Position numbers and translations under genes: made by a program. Source: [Actinomadura] parvosata subsp. kistnae (lineage in GTDB: Bacteria; Actinomycetota; Actinomycetes; Streptosporangiales; Streptosporangiaceae). Taken from it: DNA of 64,000 bases. Below, one piece after another: positions 8,712 through 18,491 of the stretch. Positions within the stretch are counted from its first letter, which is position 1, and every line of letters starts with the position of its first letter. The notes beneath the pieces are model-generated. The model was not told where the DNA came from and made no database searches. It saw nothing but the letters and a program-made list of their open reading frames with translations. The stretch lies in contig NZ_OOHJ01000018.1 of the NCBI RefSeq assembly GCF_900323885.1, positions 3,025,001 to 3,089,000 of the forward strand, given 5' to 3'.

Positions 8712-11288
8712 TCAGGGCGTGCCGGCCTCGTCGGGCGACAGCGGGCGCCGCCACAGGGTCGGCTCGTCGCCGTGGCCGGTGGCCGTGGAGCCCACGCCGA
8801 CGAGCTCGCCGTCCACGGTGGTGAACGCGCTCAGCCGCTGGTCACCGGGCCCGGACACGCCGGCGCCGCGCGGCTGCTCCGGCTTCCACGAACGGCCGTC
8901 CGCCGAGGTCCAGACGACCACGTCGCCGGGGCTGCCCACCGTGCCGGCCACGACGAAGCCGCGCGGGGTCGTGGCGACGGCCGTGACGCCGGACTGCTCA
9001 CCGGCCGTGACCGGCAACGTGATCTGCTGCCAGCTCCGGCCGCCGTCGGTCGAGGCGTACCCGAACGCGGCCGTGCCCGTGCCGTTGCCGGTGACGGCCG
9101 TGCCCGCGGTGACCAGGACGTCGTCATGGGAGGCGATGTGGGTCAGCCAGCCCTCGTTGACGCCGGCCGGGATCGGCAGCCGCACCAGCGACCACTTGCG
9201 GCCGTCGGGCGAGATCCACACGGTGGGGCGGCGGACGAAGACGCCGCCGTAGGCGTTGGGGTCGGTCACGCCGCCGGCGGCGACGAAGCCGAACATGCCG
9301 TTGGTCACGGAGTTCATCCACCGCCTGGTCGTCGGCGTGCCGACGAGGTTGTCCTGGCCCGCCGGGGTGCCGCGCTCCCAGGTCTTGAGGTCGGGGGACC
9401 ACCAGGTGCCCGCGCCGTAGCCGTCCTCGCCCACGATCACGTAGCCGTCGGGGCCCGCGGCGGTGGCGCGGGCGATCAGCGGCTCCTTGCCGGTCGACTG
9501 GAACGCCGCCGCGCCGTCGGCCCGCCGCCAGCTCTCGCCGTCCGCCGAGGTGACGACCAGGGGACGGCCGGGCGTCCGGCCGCTCGACCCGACCGCCAGC
9601 CAGCCGGCGAAGCCGGCCGTGACGCCGGTCAGCCGCTGGCGGCCCTGGCCGGTCAGCGCCTTGTCCTTGTCCTGGACGGGCTGCCAGGAGGACCCGTCGG
9701 CGGAGGTCCAGACGGTGGCGTCGCCGTTGGCGCCGCCGACCGCGACCACCCGTCCGTCGGCCGTGCCGAGCGCGTCCACGACCTTGCCGCTCCCGGTGGT
9801 GTCGGGGATGCGGGCGGGAACCTCCTTGCCGGCCTTGTCGCGCACCGCGAGCAGGGCGCCCGTGCCGTCCTGGGCGCCCACCGCGACGGTGTTGTCGCCG
9901 ACCGCGGCGGTGTCGCGTACCTCGGCGCCGCCGGCGGTCGTGCCCGCGGGCTGCCAGGAGCGGCCGTCCACGCTGCGGACCAGCCGGATGCCGCTGTCGG
10001 TCTCGATCGCGGCGACGGCGGCCTGCGGCGTGGCCGTCAGCCGCGACAGGCGCTTGAAGCCCGGTACGTCGATCTTCGCCGCCGTCGTCCAGTGCACGCC
10101 GTCGGGTGAGGTGTAGGTGGTGGCGTGGGAGCCGCCCTGGCGGAGCGCGAGCATGGCCGTCGCGGTCGAGGCGAACGACAGCTCCGGCTCGCTCGACGTG
10201 CCGGGCACCGCGAACGCCTGCCAGGTGTCGCCGGCGTCGGTGGAGCGCCAGGTGATGTCGTACGGCTTGATGGAGCTCTCTCCGCGGACCACGATGGCGT
10301 TCTTGACGCTCGCCACGTCGGTGAGGGCGAGGGTGCCCCCGGTGGGCGGGTGGAGCCGCCAGCCGGCCCGGCGCTCCCAGCTGCGGCCGTCGCGCGACAG
10401 CCACACCACCGGCGCGGCGTCGGTGAAGTCGCCCTTGTCCGAGGTCTGCCCCACGGCGGTGAAGCCGCCGCCGGTCCAGGCGACGTCGGCGACCCGGTCG
10501 CGCGGGCCGAAGGCGAGGCTGGCGGTGGCGTCGGGCTGGCGGGTCCAGGAGGCGCCGTCGGGGCTGGTCCACACGACGGTGCCGCCGACGCGGTCGCCGA
10601 GCGCGACCCACCCGGCGGAGCCGGCCGGGCCCGCGGCCAGGTGGCGGGGGACCTCGCCGGCGACGGGCGGCTCGCCCTTCGCGGTACGCACCTGGGCGCG
10701 GGTGAAGGTGCGGCCCGCGTCCTTCGACAGGAAGAACTCGGTGCGGTAGCCGGAGTCGGCGTCCTCGCCGCCCGCGACCACCACCGTGGCGCCCATGGCG
10801 GCGACACCGTTGAGCTCCAGTTGGCGGCCGTCGGCGGCGCCGGCCGTCCCCGCCGCGAACAGGTTGCCGGCCAGTTGCGCCGTCTGGTCGTCGCCCTGGC
10901 GGGAGGCCACCAGCACACCGGCCGCCACGACGACCGCGAACGCGACGGAGGCGCCGCCGATGAGCAGCGAGCGGAACCGCTTGCGCGGCCCGCCGGGAGG
11001 CGCGGGATGGCCGACGTCGGGATCGGTCAGCTCGGTGGTCGGCGGCATAGACGGCACCGAAGGCACCGACGGGACCGACGGGTGCGAGGGGTACGAAAAG
11101 GGGGAGGAGGGCTGCGATAAGCGCTCCACCGGCGGCAGCGAGGGCTGGGAGAGCCGCTCGTCCAGCGGCCCCGACGGCGGGGACGACCGCTCGCCCGGCG
11201 GCAGTGACGGCTGGGAGAGCCGCTCGTTCACCAGCTCGGGCGAGCCGTCCGGATCGCCCGTCTCGCTCCTCCAACCACCTCCGGTCAC
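8712..11288 (-). CDS. Large membrane-anchored BNR/sialidase-like beta-propeller protein
   Basis: An 858-aa protein. The first ~100 residues are disordered and repetitive (ERLSQPSLPP recurs and PSVPSVPSVP is present). They precede one membrane segment (SLLIGGASVAFAVVVAAGVLVA, ~115-136). The rest is ~700 residues of repeats with S.DG.SW, TSADGRSW and SPDGRKW, the Asp-box/BNR pattern of sialidase-like propellers; no catalytic sialidase RIP motif is seen. GTG 11288 has AAAGGGAGAGG 5 bases upstream. It faces the kinase-propeller gene tail to tail and could be its surface partner or substrate (inference). Confidence 0.75.
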   Translation of the reverse strand: MTGGGWRSETGDPDGSPELVNERLSQPSLPPGERSSPPSGPLDERLSQPSLPPVERLSQPSSPFSYPSHPSVPSVPSVPSMPPTTELTDPDVGHPAPPGGPRKRFRSLLIGGASVAFAVVVAAGVLVASRQGDDQTAQLAGNLFAAGTAGAADGRQLELNGVAAMGATVVVAGGEDADSGYRTEFFLSKDAGRTFTRAQVRTAKGEPPVAGEVPRHLAAGPAGSAGWVALGDRVGGTVVWTSPDGASWTRQPDATASLAFGPRDRVADVAWTGGGFTAVGQTSDKGDFTDAAPVVWLSRDGRSWERRAGWRLHPPTGGTLALTDVASVKNAIVVRGESSIKPYDITWRSTDAGDTWQAFAVPGTSSEPELSFASTATAMLALRQGGSHATTYTSPDGVHWTTAAKIDVPGFKRLSRLTATPQAAVAAIETDSGIRLVRSVDGRSWQPAGTTAGGAEVRDTAAVGDNTVAVGAQDGTGALLAVRDKAGKEVPARIPDTTGSGKVVDALGTADGRVVAVGGANGDATVWTSADGSSWQPVQDKDKALTGQGRQRLTGVTAGFAGWLAVGSSGRTPGRPLVVTSADGESWRRADGAAAFQSTGKEPLIARATAAGPDGYVIVGEDGYGAGTWWSPDLKTWERGTPAGQDNLVGTPTTRRWMNSVTNGMFGFVAAGGVTDPNAYGGVFVRRPTVWISPDGRKWSLVRLPIPAGVNEGWLTHIASHDDVLVTAGTAVTGNGTGTAAFGYASTDGGRSWQQITLPVTAGEQSGVTAVATTPRGFVVAGTVGSPGDVVVWTSADGRSWKPEQPRGAGVSGPGDQRLSAFTTVDGELVGVGSTATGHGDEPTLWRRPLSPDEAGTP

Positions 11289-11394
11289 CGCAGCCTCTCC
11301 CTTTGGTATTCTCCCGGCCAGGACGGAGCCCCTCGCCGGAAGTCATTATTTATGGGAAGCGCGACGAAACGAAGTCCGAGCGCGAGCCGGCCCG

Positions 11395-12294
11395 ATGACG
11401 GCGGCTGACGTCCGGGCCCGCTCCCGCACCTGGATCCTCGCCGCGGCGGTCTGCGCCACTGTTGCCGCGGCAAGTGCGGCGGGGGTGCGCACGATCGGCG
11501 AGACGCCTTCGGGCGGAGCCGGGAACGCGGGGGCCACGCCGCCGCCCGCGCAGTCGATCGAGCCCGCGCCGCTGGCGCTGCCCGACGCGTCGTGGAAGCT
11601 GAGCTGGTCCGACGAGTTCAACGGGCGGGGCCGCCCGGCCAAGTGGACCGCCCTGTCCGGCACGAGCTGGTCCAACCGGAAGGCGCTGCACTACTACACC
11701 CCGGCGAACGCGGTGCAGACCGGCTCCGGCCACCTGGTCATCTCCGCCCAGCGGGCGCCGGCCGCGAACGGCCAGACCTGCTGGTACGGCCGGTGCGACT
11801 ACAGCAGCGCCCGGCTGGAGACCCGGCACACCTTCGACCAGGCGTACGGGCGGTTCGCCGCGCGGATCAAGCTGCCGCTCGGCAAGGGGCTGTGGCCGGC
11901 GTTCTGGCTCAAGCGCACCGACTCGGGCCGCTCGGGCTCCGCGACGTACGGCGAGATCGACATCATGGAGAACCGCGGCCACGAGACCCACCTCGTCCGG
12001 GCCTACACCCATTCCAAGGGCCGCAAGGGCGGCGGCCAGATCAAGCTGCCCGAGCGGCTGGACGCCGGTTTCCACGTGTACGGCGTGGACTGGACGCCCC
12101 AGAGCATCACCTGGTGGGTGGACGGCAAGCCGTACGCGCAGTATCCGCGCTATCCCGGCTGGCCGTTCGACAAGCCCTTCTACCTGATACTCAACCTTCA
12201 GGTGGGCGGCACGTGGGTGGGGAACCCGAACGCGAGCACGCGCTTCCCCGCCCGGATGGTCGTCGACTGGGTGCGGGTGTACCGCCAGCGCTGA
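11395..12294 (+). CDS. Secreted glycoside hydrolase family 16 (first copy)
   Basis: A 299-aa protein with a signal or anchor segment (TWILAAAVCATVAAASAAG, ~12-30) and a GH16 domain from ~60. The domain shows LSWSDEFNG, the catalytic motif GEIDIMEN with nucleophile and acid/base glutamates, GVDWTPQSITWWVDGKPY and the C-terminal MVVDWVRVY. GH16 enzymes cut beta-1,3 or mixed beta-glucans, galactans and related polymers; the substrate cannot be read from sequence. It lies just upstream of the glycan biosynthesis genes and may trim or release their product. Confidence 0.88.
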   Translation: MTAADVRARSRTWILAAAVCATVAAASAAGVRTIGETPSGGAGNAGATPPPAQSIEPAPLALPDASWKLSWSDEFNGRGRPAKWTALSGTSWSNRKALHYYTPANAVQTGSGHLVISAQRAPAANGQTCWYGRCDYSSARLETRHTFDQAYGRFAARIKLPLGKGLWPAFWLKRTDSGRSGSATYGEIDIMENRGHETHLVRAYTHSKGRKGGGQIKLPERLDAGFHVYGVDWTPQSITWWVDGKPYAQYPRYPGWPFDKPFYLILNLQVGGTWVGNPNASTRFPARMVVDWVRVYRQR

Positions 12295-12428
12295 GACATC
12301 GGAAATGTCCGATTACGGCGGTCGATAATAACGTTTGAACGGCCGTGACTATCATCTTGGGACACCAGACCCTTTCTGAGCACTAGGATCAACCGTCCCA
12401 TCAGCATCGTGGTGAAGTCCCGCCGTAA

Positions 12429-12893
12429 ATGACGCGATTATTTCCCCGCTCCACCTTTCTCACGACCGCCGCCCTGCTCGGCGCGGTCGTCGTGGCCGCG
12501 CTCGGCGCGCAGACCGAGCAGGGCCGCGGCCTGCTCGTCGCGGCAGGGCTGGCCGGCGCGTACGGCGGATACACCGAGCTGGCGTTCACCGCGCCCCAGG
12601 CGCTCCCGGACCGTGTGCCCGCCACGTCGTACCTGGCCCCGCCCTCCTTCACCATCCGCAACGTCACCGGACGGCGGCACGAGTACGCCTGGTCGATCCG
12701 CCTGACCGAGTCCGGCAGGACCCGCGACGTCGCCGGCGGGCGGGTGACCCTCGCCGCTGGTCAGCCGGTGACGATCACGCCGTCCACGAAGGCGCTGTGC
12801 GAGCCCGGCCCGGTCACCGTCGGCGTCCGGCTGGACAGCGGCGAGGCCATCTCGTTCCGTGCCACCTGCTCCGCGAACATCGACGAGGGGTAG
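12429..12893 (+). CDS. Small membrane protein at the head of the glycan operon
   Basis: A 154-aa protein with two closely spaced hydrophobic segments (FLTTAALLGAVVVAALGA, ~9-26; GLLVAAGLAGAYGG, ~33-47). They are followed by a ~95-residue beta-rich extracytoplasmic domain containing two Cys (KALCEPG and RATCSAN) and FTIRNVTGRRHEYAWSI. I do not recognise the family. The next gene starts 5 bases after the stop, so it is the first gene of the operon. An accessory role in glycan export or chain assembly is inference. Confidence 0.6.
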   Translation: MTRLFPRSTFLTTAALLGAVVVAALGAQTEQGRGLLVAAGLAGAYGGYTELAFTAPQALPDRVPATSYLAPPSFTIRNVTGRRHEYAWSIRLTESGRTRDVAGGRVTLAAGQPVTITPSTKALCEPGPVTVGVRLDSGEAISFRATCSANIDEG

Positions 12894-12897
12894 GCGC

Positions 12898-14025
12898 GTG
12901 CCCAGAAGGCCCGTGGTGGCACTGGTCACCGACGCCATCCACCCGTACAGCTTCGGCGGCAGGGAGATCCGCTACCACGAGCTGTACGCGCACCTCACGC
13001 CGCACGCCGACCTGCACGTGTTCACCATGCGCTGGTGGCACGGGCCCCGGGTGCGCACCGAGGGCGGCGTCACCTTCCACGCGATCTCGCCGCTGCTGCC
13101 GATGTACCGGCACGGCGTCCGGTCGATCTGGCAGGCGCTGATCTTCGCGCTGGCCTGCCTCCGGCTGCTGCGGCAGCGCTTCGACGTGCTCAACGTCGAC
13201 CAGATCCCGTTCCTGCACCTGCTGACGCTGCGCGTGGTCGCCACGCTGCGCCGCAAGCCGCTCATCGCGACCTGGCACGAGGTGTGGGGCCCCGAGTACT
13301 GGCGCTACAGCACGCGCGTCGGCTGGCGGCCCGCGTGGTGGATCGAGCGGCTGGCGATGCGGGCACCCGACCGCATCATCGCCGTCTCCCCTGAGACGGC
13401 CCGGCGGCTGCGGGCCGAGCTCGGCGAGCGGGCCGCGATCACGATCGCGCCGAACGGGGTCGACCTCGACGAGGTGAGCCGGGCCGCACCGCACGAACAG
13501 GCCACCGACCTGGTCGTGGTGAGCAGGCTGATGCGGCACAAGGGCCTGGACCTGCTGCTCGCCGCCATCGCCGAGCTGCGCGAGCGCGGCCGGGCGATCA
13601 CCTGCCGGATCATCGGCGACGGCCCGGAGCGCGACGCGCTGCGCGAGGAGGCCGAGCGGCTCGGCATCGCGGAGGTGGTGGAGTTCCGGCACGACGTCAG
13701 CGAGCAGAAGGACGTGTACGCGCTGGTCAAGGCCGGCCGGGTGTTCGCGTTCCCGTCCACCAGGGAGGGGTTCGGCATCGCCGTGCTGGAGGCGATCGCG
13801 TGCGGCGTGCCGGTCGTGACCACCTCAGCCCGCGACAACCTGGCCCAGCACCTGGTGCGGCGCAGCCGGCGGGGGATCGTCTGCGAGCACACCCTGGACG
13901 CGTTCGCCGCGGCACTCGCCGACGCCCTCGACGGGCCCGCGGACCCCGCTGCGGTGGAGCCGTGGGTCGGCGAGTACGCCCTGGACTCGATCGCCGCCCA
14001 TGTGGTGAAGGCGATGCTGCCGTGA
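12898..14025 (+). CDS. Group 1 (GT4) glycosyltransferase
   Basis: A 375-aa GT-B enzyme. The N-terminal half has IHPYSFGGREIRYHEL (acceptor side). The C-terminal half has VVSRLMRHKGLDLLLAAI, IIGDGPERDALREEA and FPSTREGFGIAVLEAIACGVPVV, the EX7E donor-binding motif of GT4. GTG 12898 is preferred, with GAGGGG 7 bases upstream. It is probably a cytoplasmic enzyme extending a lipid-linked oligosaccharide. Its stop overlaps the start of the next glycosyltransferase (14022). Confidence 0.9.
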   Translation: MPRRPVVALVTDAIHPYSFGGREIRYHELYAHLTPHADLHVFTMRWWHGPRVRTEGGVTFHAISPLLPMYRHGVRSIWQALIFALACLRLLRQRFDVLNVDQIPFLHLLTLRVVATLRRKPLIATWHEVWGPEYWRYSTRVGWRPAWWIERLAMRAPDRIIAVSPETARRLRAELGERAAITIAPNGVDLDEVSRAAPHEQATDLVVVSRLMRHKGLDLLLAAIAELRERGRAITCRIIGDGPERDALREEAERLGIAEVVEFRHDVSEQKDVYALVKAGRVFAFPSTREGFGIAVLEAIACGVPVVTTSARDNLAQHLVRRSRRGIVCEHTLDAFAAALADALDGPADPAAVEPWVGEYALDSIAAHVVKAMLP

Positions 14026-15166
14026 GGATCCTCTACGTCAGCCCCTATCCGCCCGCCCGTGACGGCATCGGGACCTACACCCACGTGCTCGCCCGCGCCG
14101 TGCGCGAGCACGGGCACGAGGTCGCGGTGGTCGCCGCCCGATCCCATCCGGGCGCGCCCGAGGAGGTCGTGGGCGCGCTGGACGATGGGGTGGGGGCGCT
14201 GCGGGCGGCAGTGGCCCGGTTCCGGCCGGACGTGGCGCACGTGCAGTTCGCCGTGCCCGCGTTCGGCGCCCGTACCGTGGCGGTGGCGCGCTGGCTGGCC
14301 GCCCCCGAGGTCCCGGTGGTGGCCACGCTGCACGAGGTCAGCCGCGACACGGCGCTCCTGCGCGGGCCGGGCCGGGCGCTGTACCGGCGCGTCGGGCGGG
14401 CCGGCCAGCGGCTCATCGTGCACACGCGGGCGGCGCTGGACACGCTCACCTCCCTCGGCCTCGACGGCAGGGCCACGGTGGTCCCGCACTTCTCCGCACC
14501 GCCGCCCCCGCCACCTGCACCGCCGGCGACCTGCGCGCCCGCCATCGGCTGGGCGACGCCCGCCTGCTGCTGGCCTTCGGCCACATCCACGTCAGCAAGG
14601 GGCTCGACGACCTGGTGCGCGCCATGGCGACGCTGCCGCCCGCGACGCTGGACGGGGTGCGGGTCGTGGTCGCCGGCGCGGTCCGGCGGCGGCACGGCCC
14701 GTTCCGGCTGTTCGAGGCGCGCGACCACCTGCACGAGGCGAAGGTGCGCCGCCTGGCACGCCGGCACGGGGTGCTCGACCGGCTGACGTTCACCGGTTAC
14801 GTGCCGGACGGCGAGATCGCGGCCTGGTTCGGCGCGGCCGAGGCCGTCGTGCTGCCCTACCGTGACGCCGAGCAGAGCGGGGTGGCGAACCTGGCCCGCG
14901 CCTTCGGCGTACCGGTGATCGCGACCACCGTCGGCGGGCTGGGCGAGCTGTTCGAGGGCTCGCGGTGGGCGGTGCCGCCGGGCGCGCCCGGCCGCCTTGC
15001 CGCGGCGATCGCCGACCTCCTGGCGACCGGTGCAGGGGAGGGCCCCCGGGACAGTGGCGCCGCCCACGCGCCCGACACCGACCTGAATGCGGTCGCGCTG
15101 CGCACGATCGCCGTCTACGAGGCCGCCCGCGACCGCGGCCCGCGCGTCCCCGGGAAACCGTCCTGA
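14022..15166 (+). pseudogene. Second GT4 glycosyltransferase, interrupted by a -1 frameshift
   Basis: GTG 14022 overlaps the previous stop and opens a GT4 N-terminal half (ILYVSPYPPARDGIGTYTHVL .. VVATLHEVSRDTALL .. VVPHFSAPPPP). After ~14509 the homology moves to another frame (GDLRARHRLGDARLLLAFGHIHVSKGLDDLV .. FTGYVPDGEIAAWF .. VVLPYRDAEQSGVANLARAFGVPVIATTVGG), ending at 15166. One additional C in the CCCCC run at 14505-14509 restores a single 381-aa protein of normal GT4 length, with nothing else damaged. Either the run is miscalled or the gene is recently broken. It has 4-base overlaps on both sides, as in an active operon. Confidence 0.85.
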
Positions 15167-16218
15167 TGCCTGCCAGCCTCTCCGTCGTCATCTGCTCCTA
15201 CAACGGCGCCGCCCGCCTCGGGCGGACCCTCGAAGCGCTGGCCGCCCAGACGCTCCACCCCGACCTGGAGGTCATCGTCGTCGACGACGCCTCCCACGAC
15301 GGCACCGGGGACGTCGCCCGCGCCCACGCCGTCACGGTCCTGCGCCACGAGACGAACAGGGGCACCGCCGCCGCCCGCGACACCGGCCTGAGAGCCGCGA
15401 AGGGCAGGATCGTCGCCTTCCTCGACGACGACTGCGAGCCGGGCCCCCGCTGGGCCGAGCTGCTGCTCGCCGCCTACGCCGAGGAGGGCGTCGCGGGGGC
15501 GGGCGGCCCCATCGTGCCCGGAGCCGGGAACGGCTACCTGCCGAGGTTCCTGGAGCGCAACAACCGGCACGAGCCGCTGGAGCTGGAGCTCACGGTCAGC
15601 GCCGCGCTGCCGTACCGGTTCTGGCTGTACCTGCGCCGGCAATGGAGCCGGCCGGGCCCGCCGCCCGGACGGCGGGACGTCCACGCCTTCAGCGGCGGCA
15701 ACATGTCGTTCGAGCGGGAGCGCCTGCTGGCCGTCGGCGGGTTCGACACCAGGTTCCGGTACGCCGCCGAGGAGGAGGACCTGTCCCGCAGGCTCCGGCG
15801 GGACCGCCCCGGACGGCTGGTCCTCGTCCCGGACGCGCCGGTCACGCACTGGTACACGCCCACGGTGCGCGGGCTGCTGCGCCGCAGCCTGGCGTACGGG
15901 CGGGGCGCCGCCATGCAGTACACCAAGTGGCCGGAGGTGCGGCCGACGCTGTTCCCGTGGCCGGTGCTCGCCGCCGGCCTGGTCCTCGTGTCTCCTGCGT
16001 GGCCGCCGGCCGCGATCGTGGCGGTGGTGCTGCCCCTGCTGCTCTACCCCGTGGGGCTGCGGCACGTGCTCGCGGGCAGGATCGAGGCGCTTGCCGACCC
16101 GTACCTCCGGATCGCGCAGGAAGCGTGCGAGAATATCGGCTTCCTGCACGGTCTGTGGGCCTTCCGCCTCATGTTCGCCGGAGACAGGGCCGGCCGGGGC
16201 GGAGGGCAGAGCGGGTGA
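15166..16218 (+). CDS. GT2-family glycosyltransferase
   Basis: A 350-aa GT-A enzyme: SVVICSYNGAARLGRTLEAL, then VIVVDDASHDGTGDVA and the metal-binding VAFLDDDCEPGP (a DxD-type motif). A GGNMSFERERLLAVGGFDTRF acceptor segment follows, with EEEDLSRRLRR as the catalytic ED-like element. A C-terminal hydrophobic pair (LAAGLVLVSPAWPPAAIVAVVLPLLLY) anchors it to the membrane. ATG 15166 overlaps the previous TGA. The next gene starts at 16215 in a GTGA overlap. Confidence 0.9.
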   Translation: MPASLSVVICSYNGAARLGRTLEALAAQTLHPDLEVIVVDDASHDGTGDVARAHAVTVLRHETNRGTAAARDTGLRAAKGRIVAFLDDDCEPGPRWAELLLAAYAEEGVAGAGGPIVPGAGNGYLPRFLERNNRHEPLELELTVSAALPYRFWLYLRRQWSRPGPPPGRRDVHAFSGGNMSFERERLLAVGGFDTRFRYAAEEEDLSRRLRRDRPGRLVLVPDAPVTHWYTPTVRGLLRRSLAYGRGAAMQYTKWPEVRPTLFPWPVLAAGLVLVSPAWPPAAIVAVVLPLLLYPVGLRHVLAGRIEALADPYLRIAQEACENIGFLHGLWAFRLMFAGDRAGRGGGQSG

Positions 16219-18491
16219 CCGTCCGCGAGCAAGACAGGCGCCTGCTGCTCTACGGCGCGGCGCTCGTCCTGATCGTCGCGTTGACGCAGGTGCGCGGCGT
16301 GTGGGCGGCCCAGCTCCTGCTCGTGCCGCTCCTGCTGATCGTGCCCGGGTGCCTGCTGCTGCGGGCGTTGCGGGTGCCGGGTCACCGCGTGGCGGCGTTC
16401 CCGCTGTACGTGCCGGCCGCGTCGCTCGTCGTGCTCATGGTGTCCGGGCTCGCGGTCACGCTGCTCGTGCCGCTGGTGGACGGCGGCGTCCTCGACGCGG
16501 TGTTTGGCCCCGCCGCCGACCCGGGTGCGCCGCTGCGGCCGGGGCCGCTGCTCGCCGGGCTCATGGTGACCTGCCTCGGGCTGTTCCTGGCCGGGGTGCG
16601 GGCGCCGGAGGAGACGGCCGTCCCCTGGCGGTCCCTGCCCGCCGCCGGCTGGCTGGCGCTGCCCCTGCTGCTGCCGCTGCTCGCCGCGGCGGGGGCGCTG
16701 CGGCTCAACCACGGGTACGGCCCCGAGGTGGCGATCGCGGCCGTCGCCGGCTGCGTGCTCGCGCTGGTGCTCGGGGTCCTCCGGGCCGGCCGGCTCGGCA
16801 GCGGCCGGTCCGCGATGCTGCTGTACGCCGTTTCGCTGGCCATGATGTGGTCGTACGCGCTGCGGGGCGACCTGGTCTACGGCTTCGACATCGCCTCCGA
16901 GTACGCCGTGGCCCAGGAGACGGTGACCTCGGGCATCTGGGTGACCGGGCCACACCCCGACGCGTACGGGGCGATGCTCAGCATCACCGTCCTGCCCGCC
17001 GGGCTGCACGCCCTGACCGGGCTGCCGGTCCTGCTGGTGCTCAAGGTCGTCTACCCGGCGATCTTCGCGATGTTCCCCGTCGGGATCTTCCACCTCGCCC
17101 GGCGCTTCCTGCCGGACCAGTGGGCGTTCGCCGCCGCCGCGTTCGTGACGGCGCAGGGCGCGCTGTCGCAGCAGTTCCCGGCGCTGGCCCGGCAGGAGAT
17201 CGCCATGCTGCTGTTCGCGGCGCTGTGCGGGGCCCTGCTCGACGCCCGGCTGCGGCACTTCCCGAAGGCGGCGCTGATGTGCCTGTTCGGGCCGGGCATC
17301 GTGGTCTCGCACTACACGAGCGCGTACTTCACCGCCGTGATGCTCGGCGGGGCGCTGGTCCTGCAGGCCGTGCTGTGGGTCATGCGGCGGCCGCGCATCG
17401 CGCCCCGCGCGGTCGCGGCGGCGCTGCTGCCCGGGCTGCTCGCCGGCGTGCTCTGGTACGTCCCCATCACCCGGTCGACGGCCAACATCGGCGAGTTCCG
17501 TACCGCGCTGAGCTCGGAGGGCCTGCGGCTGCTGCCGGGCGCCGGGACGGCGGGCACGCTGCTGTCCGCCTACCTGCGGGGCACCGACGTGACCCGCATC
17601 CCGACCTACCTGTACGCCAAGCGGGTGGTGCCCAAGTACCGCCCGCCCAAGGCGAGCGTGACGCCCGCCGCCGACGCCGGCGACCCCCGGTGGGAGCTCG
17701 GGGACGCGGGCGTGCCCGTCCCCCCGAAGGTCGCGCCCGCGGTGAGCGCGTCGCTCGACCTCGGCGTGCTGCTGATCCAGCAGCTCGCGAACCTGCTCGG
17801 CCTGCTCGGCGCCCTGGTCATGGCCGTGCGCCGGCACTCGTCGTGGCTGGTGCGGCGGATCGGCGTGCTGGCGGTGCCGATGCTGGGCGTGCTGGTGCTG
17901 CTGCGCCTGTCCGGCACGCTCGCGGCGGCGTACAACCAGAGCCGCGCCCAGCTGCAGGCGCTGACGCTGCTGTCCATCGCGATGTTCTGGCTGCTGCACC
18001 GCGTCTCCGCGGCCAAGTTCCCCGCGCGGCTCCGCCGCACCGTCTACGGGCTGACGGGCGCGGCCGTCGTCGTCACCTTCACGACCGGCAGCGGCCTGGA
18101 CAACGTGCTGCTCGGCGGCGAGCGGGCGACGAACCTGTCCACCCGCGGCGAGGACTGCGAGCGGTACTGCATGTACGAGGCCGAGCTGGCAGGAGCCCGC
18201 TGGCTCAAGGAGGCCGCCCGCGGCTCGCCCGACCGCCTCTACGCCGACCGGTACGCGCAGCTGCGCCTGTTCGCCGAGCTCGGCCCCGGCCGGCGGATCC
18301 AGACCGACATCACCCCGCTGACCCTCGACCGGACGGCCTGGGTGTACGCGAGCTGGGCCAACACCGCCGTCGGCCGCGCCAGGTCGCTGTTCGACAACCA
18401 GCTCGCCCTGTACGCGTTCCCGGCCGACTTCATCGAGGCGCACTACGATCTCGTCTACACCAGCGGCGTCACGAAGGTCTTCCACCGATGA
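16215..18491 (+). CDS. Polytopic membrane protein, DUF2206/GT-C-like
   Basis: A 758-aa protein with roughly 14-16 hydrophobic segments in the first ~590 residues and a soluble C-terminal domain. In the middle, YGFDIASEYAVAQE and later VSHYTSAYFTA sit in loops, as in the DUF2206 family of polytopic proteins found in prokaryotic glycan clusters. The C-terminal domain contains LYADRYAQLRLFAELGPG and DLVYTSGVTKVF. GT-C enzymes use lipid-phosphate sugars and act on the outer face; a polymerase or transferase role is inference. GTG 16215 and the ATGA link to 18488 place it firmly in the operon. Confidence 0.75.
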   Translation: MTVREQDRRLLLYGAALVLIVALTQVRGVWAAQLLLVPLLLIVPGCLLLRALRVPGHRVAAFPLYVPAASLVVLMVSGLAVTLLVPLVDGGVLDAVFGPAADPGAPLRPGPLLAGLMVTCLGLFLAGVRAPEETAVPWRSLPAAGWLALPLLLPLLAAAGALRLNHGYGPEVAIAAVAGCVLALVLGVLRAGRLGSGRSAMLLYAVSLAMMWSYALRGDLVYGFDIASEYAVAQETVTSGIWVTGPHPDAYGAMLSITVLPAGLHALTGLPVLLVLKVVYPAIFAMFPVGIFHLARRFLPDQWAFAAAAFVTAQGALSQQFPALARQEIAMLLFAALCGALLDARLRHFPKAALMCLFGPGIVVSHYTSAYFTAVMLGGALVLQAVLWVMRRPRIAPRAVAAALLPGLLAGVLWYVPITRSTANIGEFRTALSSEGLRLLPGAGTAGTLLSAYLRGTDVTRIPTYLYAKRVVPKYRPPKASVTPAADAGDPRWELGDAGVPVPPKVAPAVSASLDLGVLLIQQLANLLGLLGALVMAVRRHSSWLVRRIGVLAVPMLGVLVLLRLSGTLAAAYNQSRAQLQALTLLSIAMFWLLHRVSAAKFPARLRRTVYGLTGAAVVVTFTTGSGLDNVLLGGERATNLSTRGEDCERYCMYEAELAGARWLKEAARGSPDRLYADRYAQLRLFAELGPGRRIQTDITPLTLDRTAWVYASWANTAVGRARSLFDNQLALYAFPADFIEAHYDLVYTSGVTKVFHR

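Noticed and set aside
16044..18485. 813-codon frame opposite the DUF2206-like gene
   Set aside because: It is a Gln/Arg/Gly-rich mirror of a clear polytopic membrane protein that has coupled start and stop.
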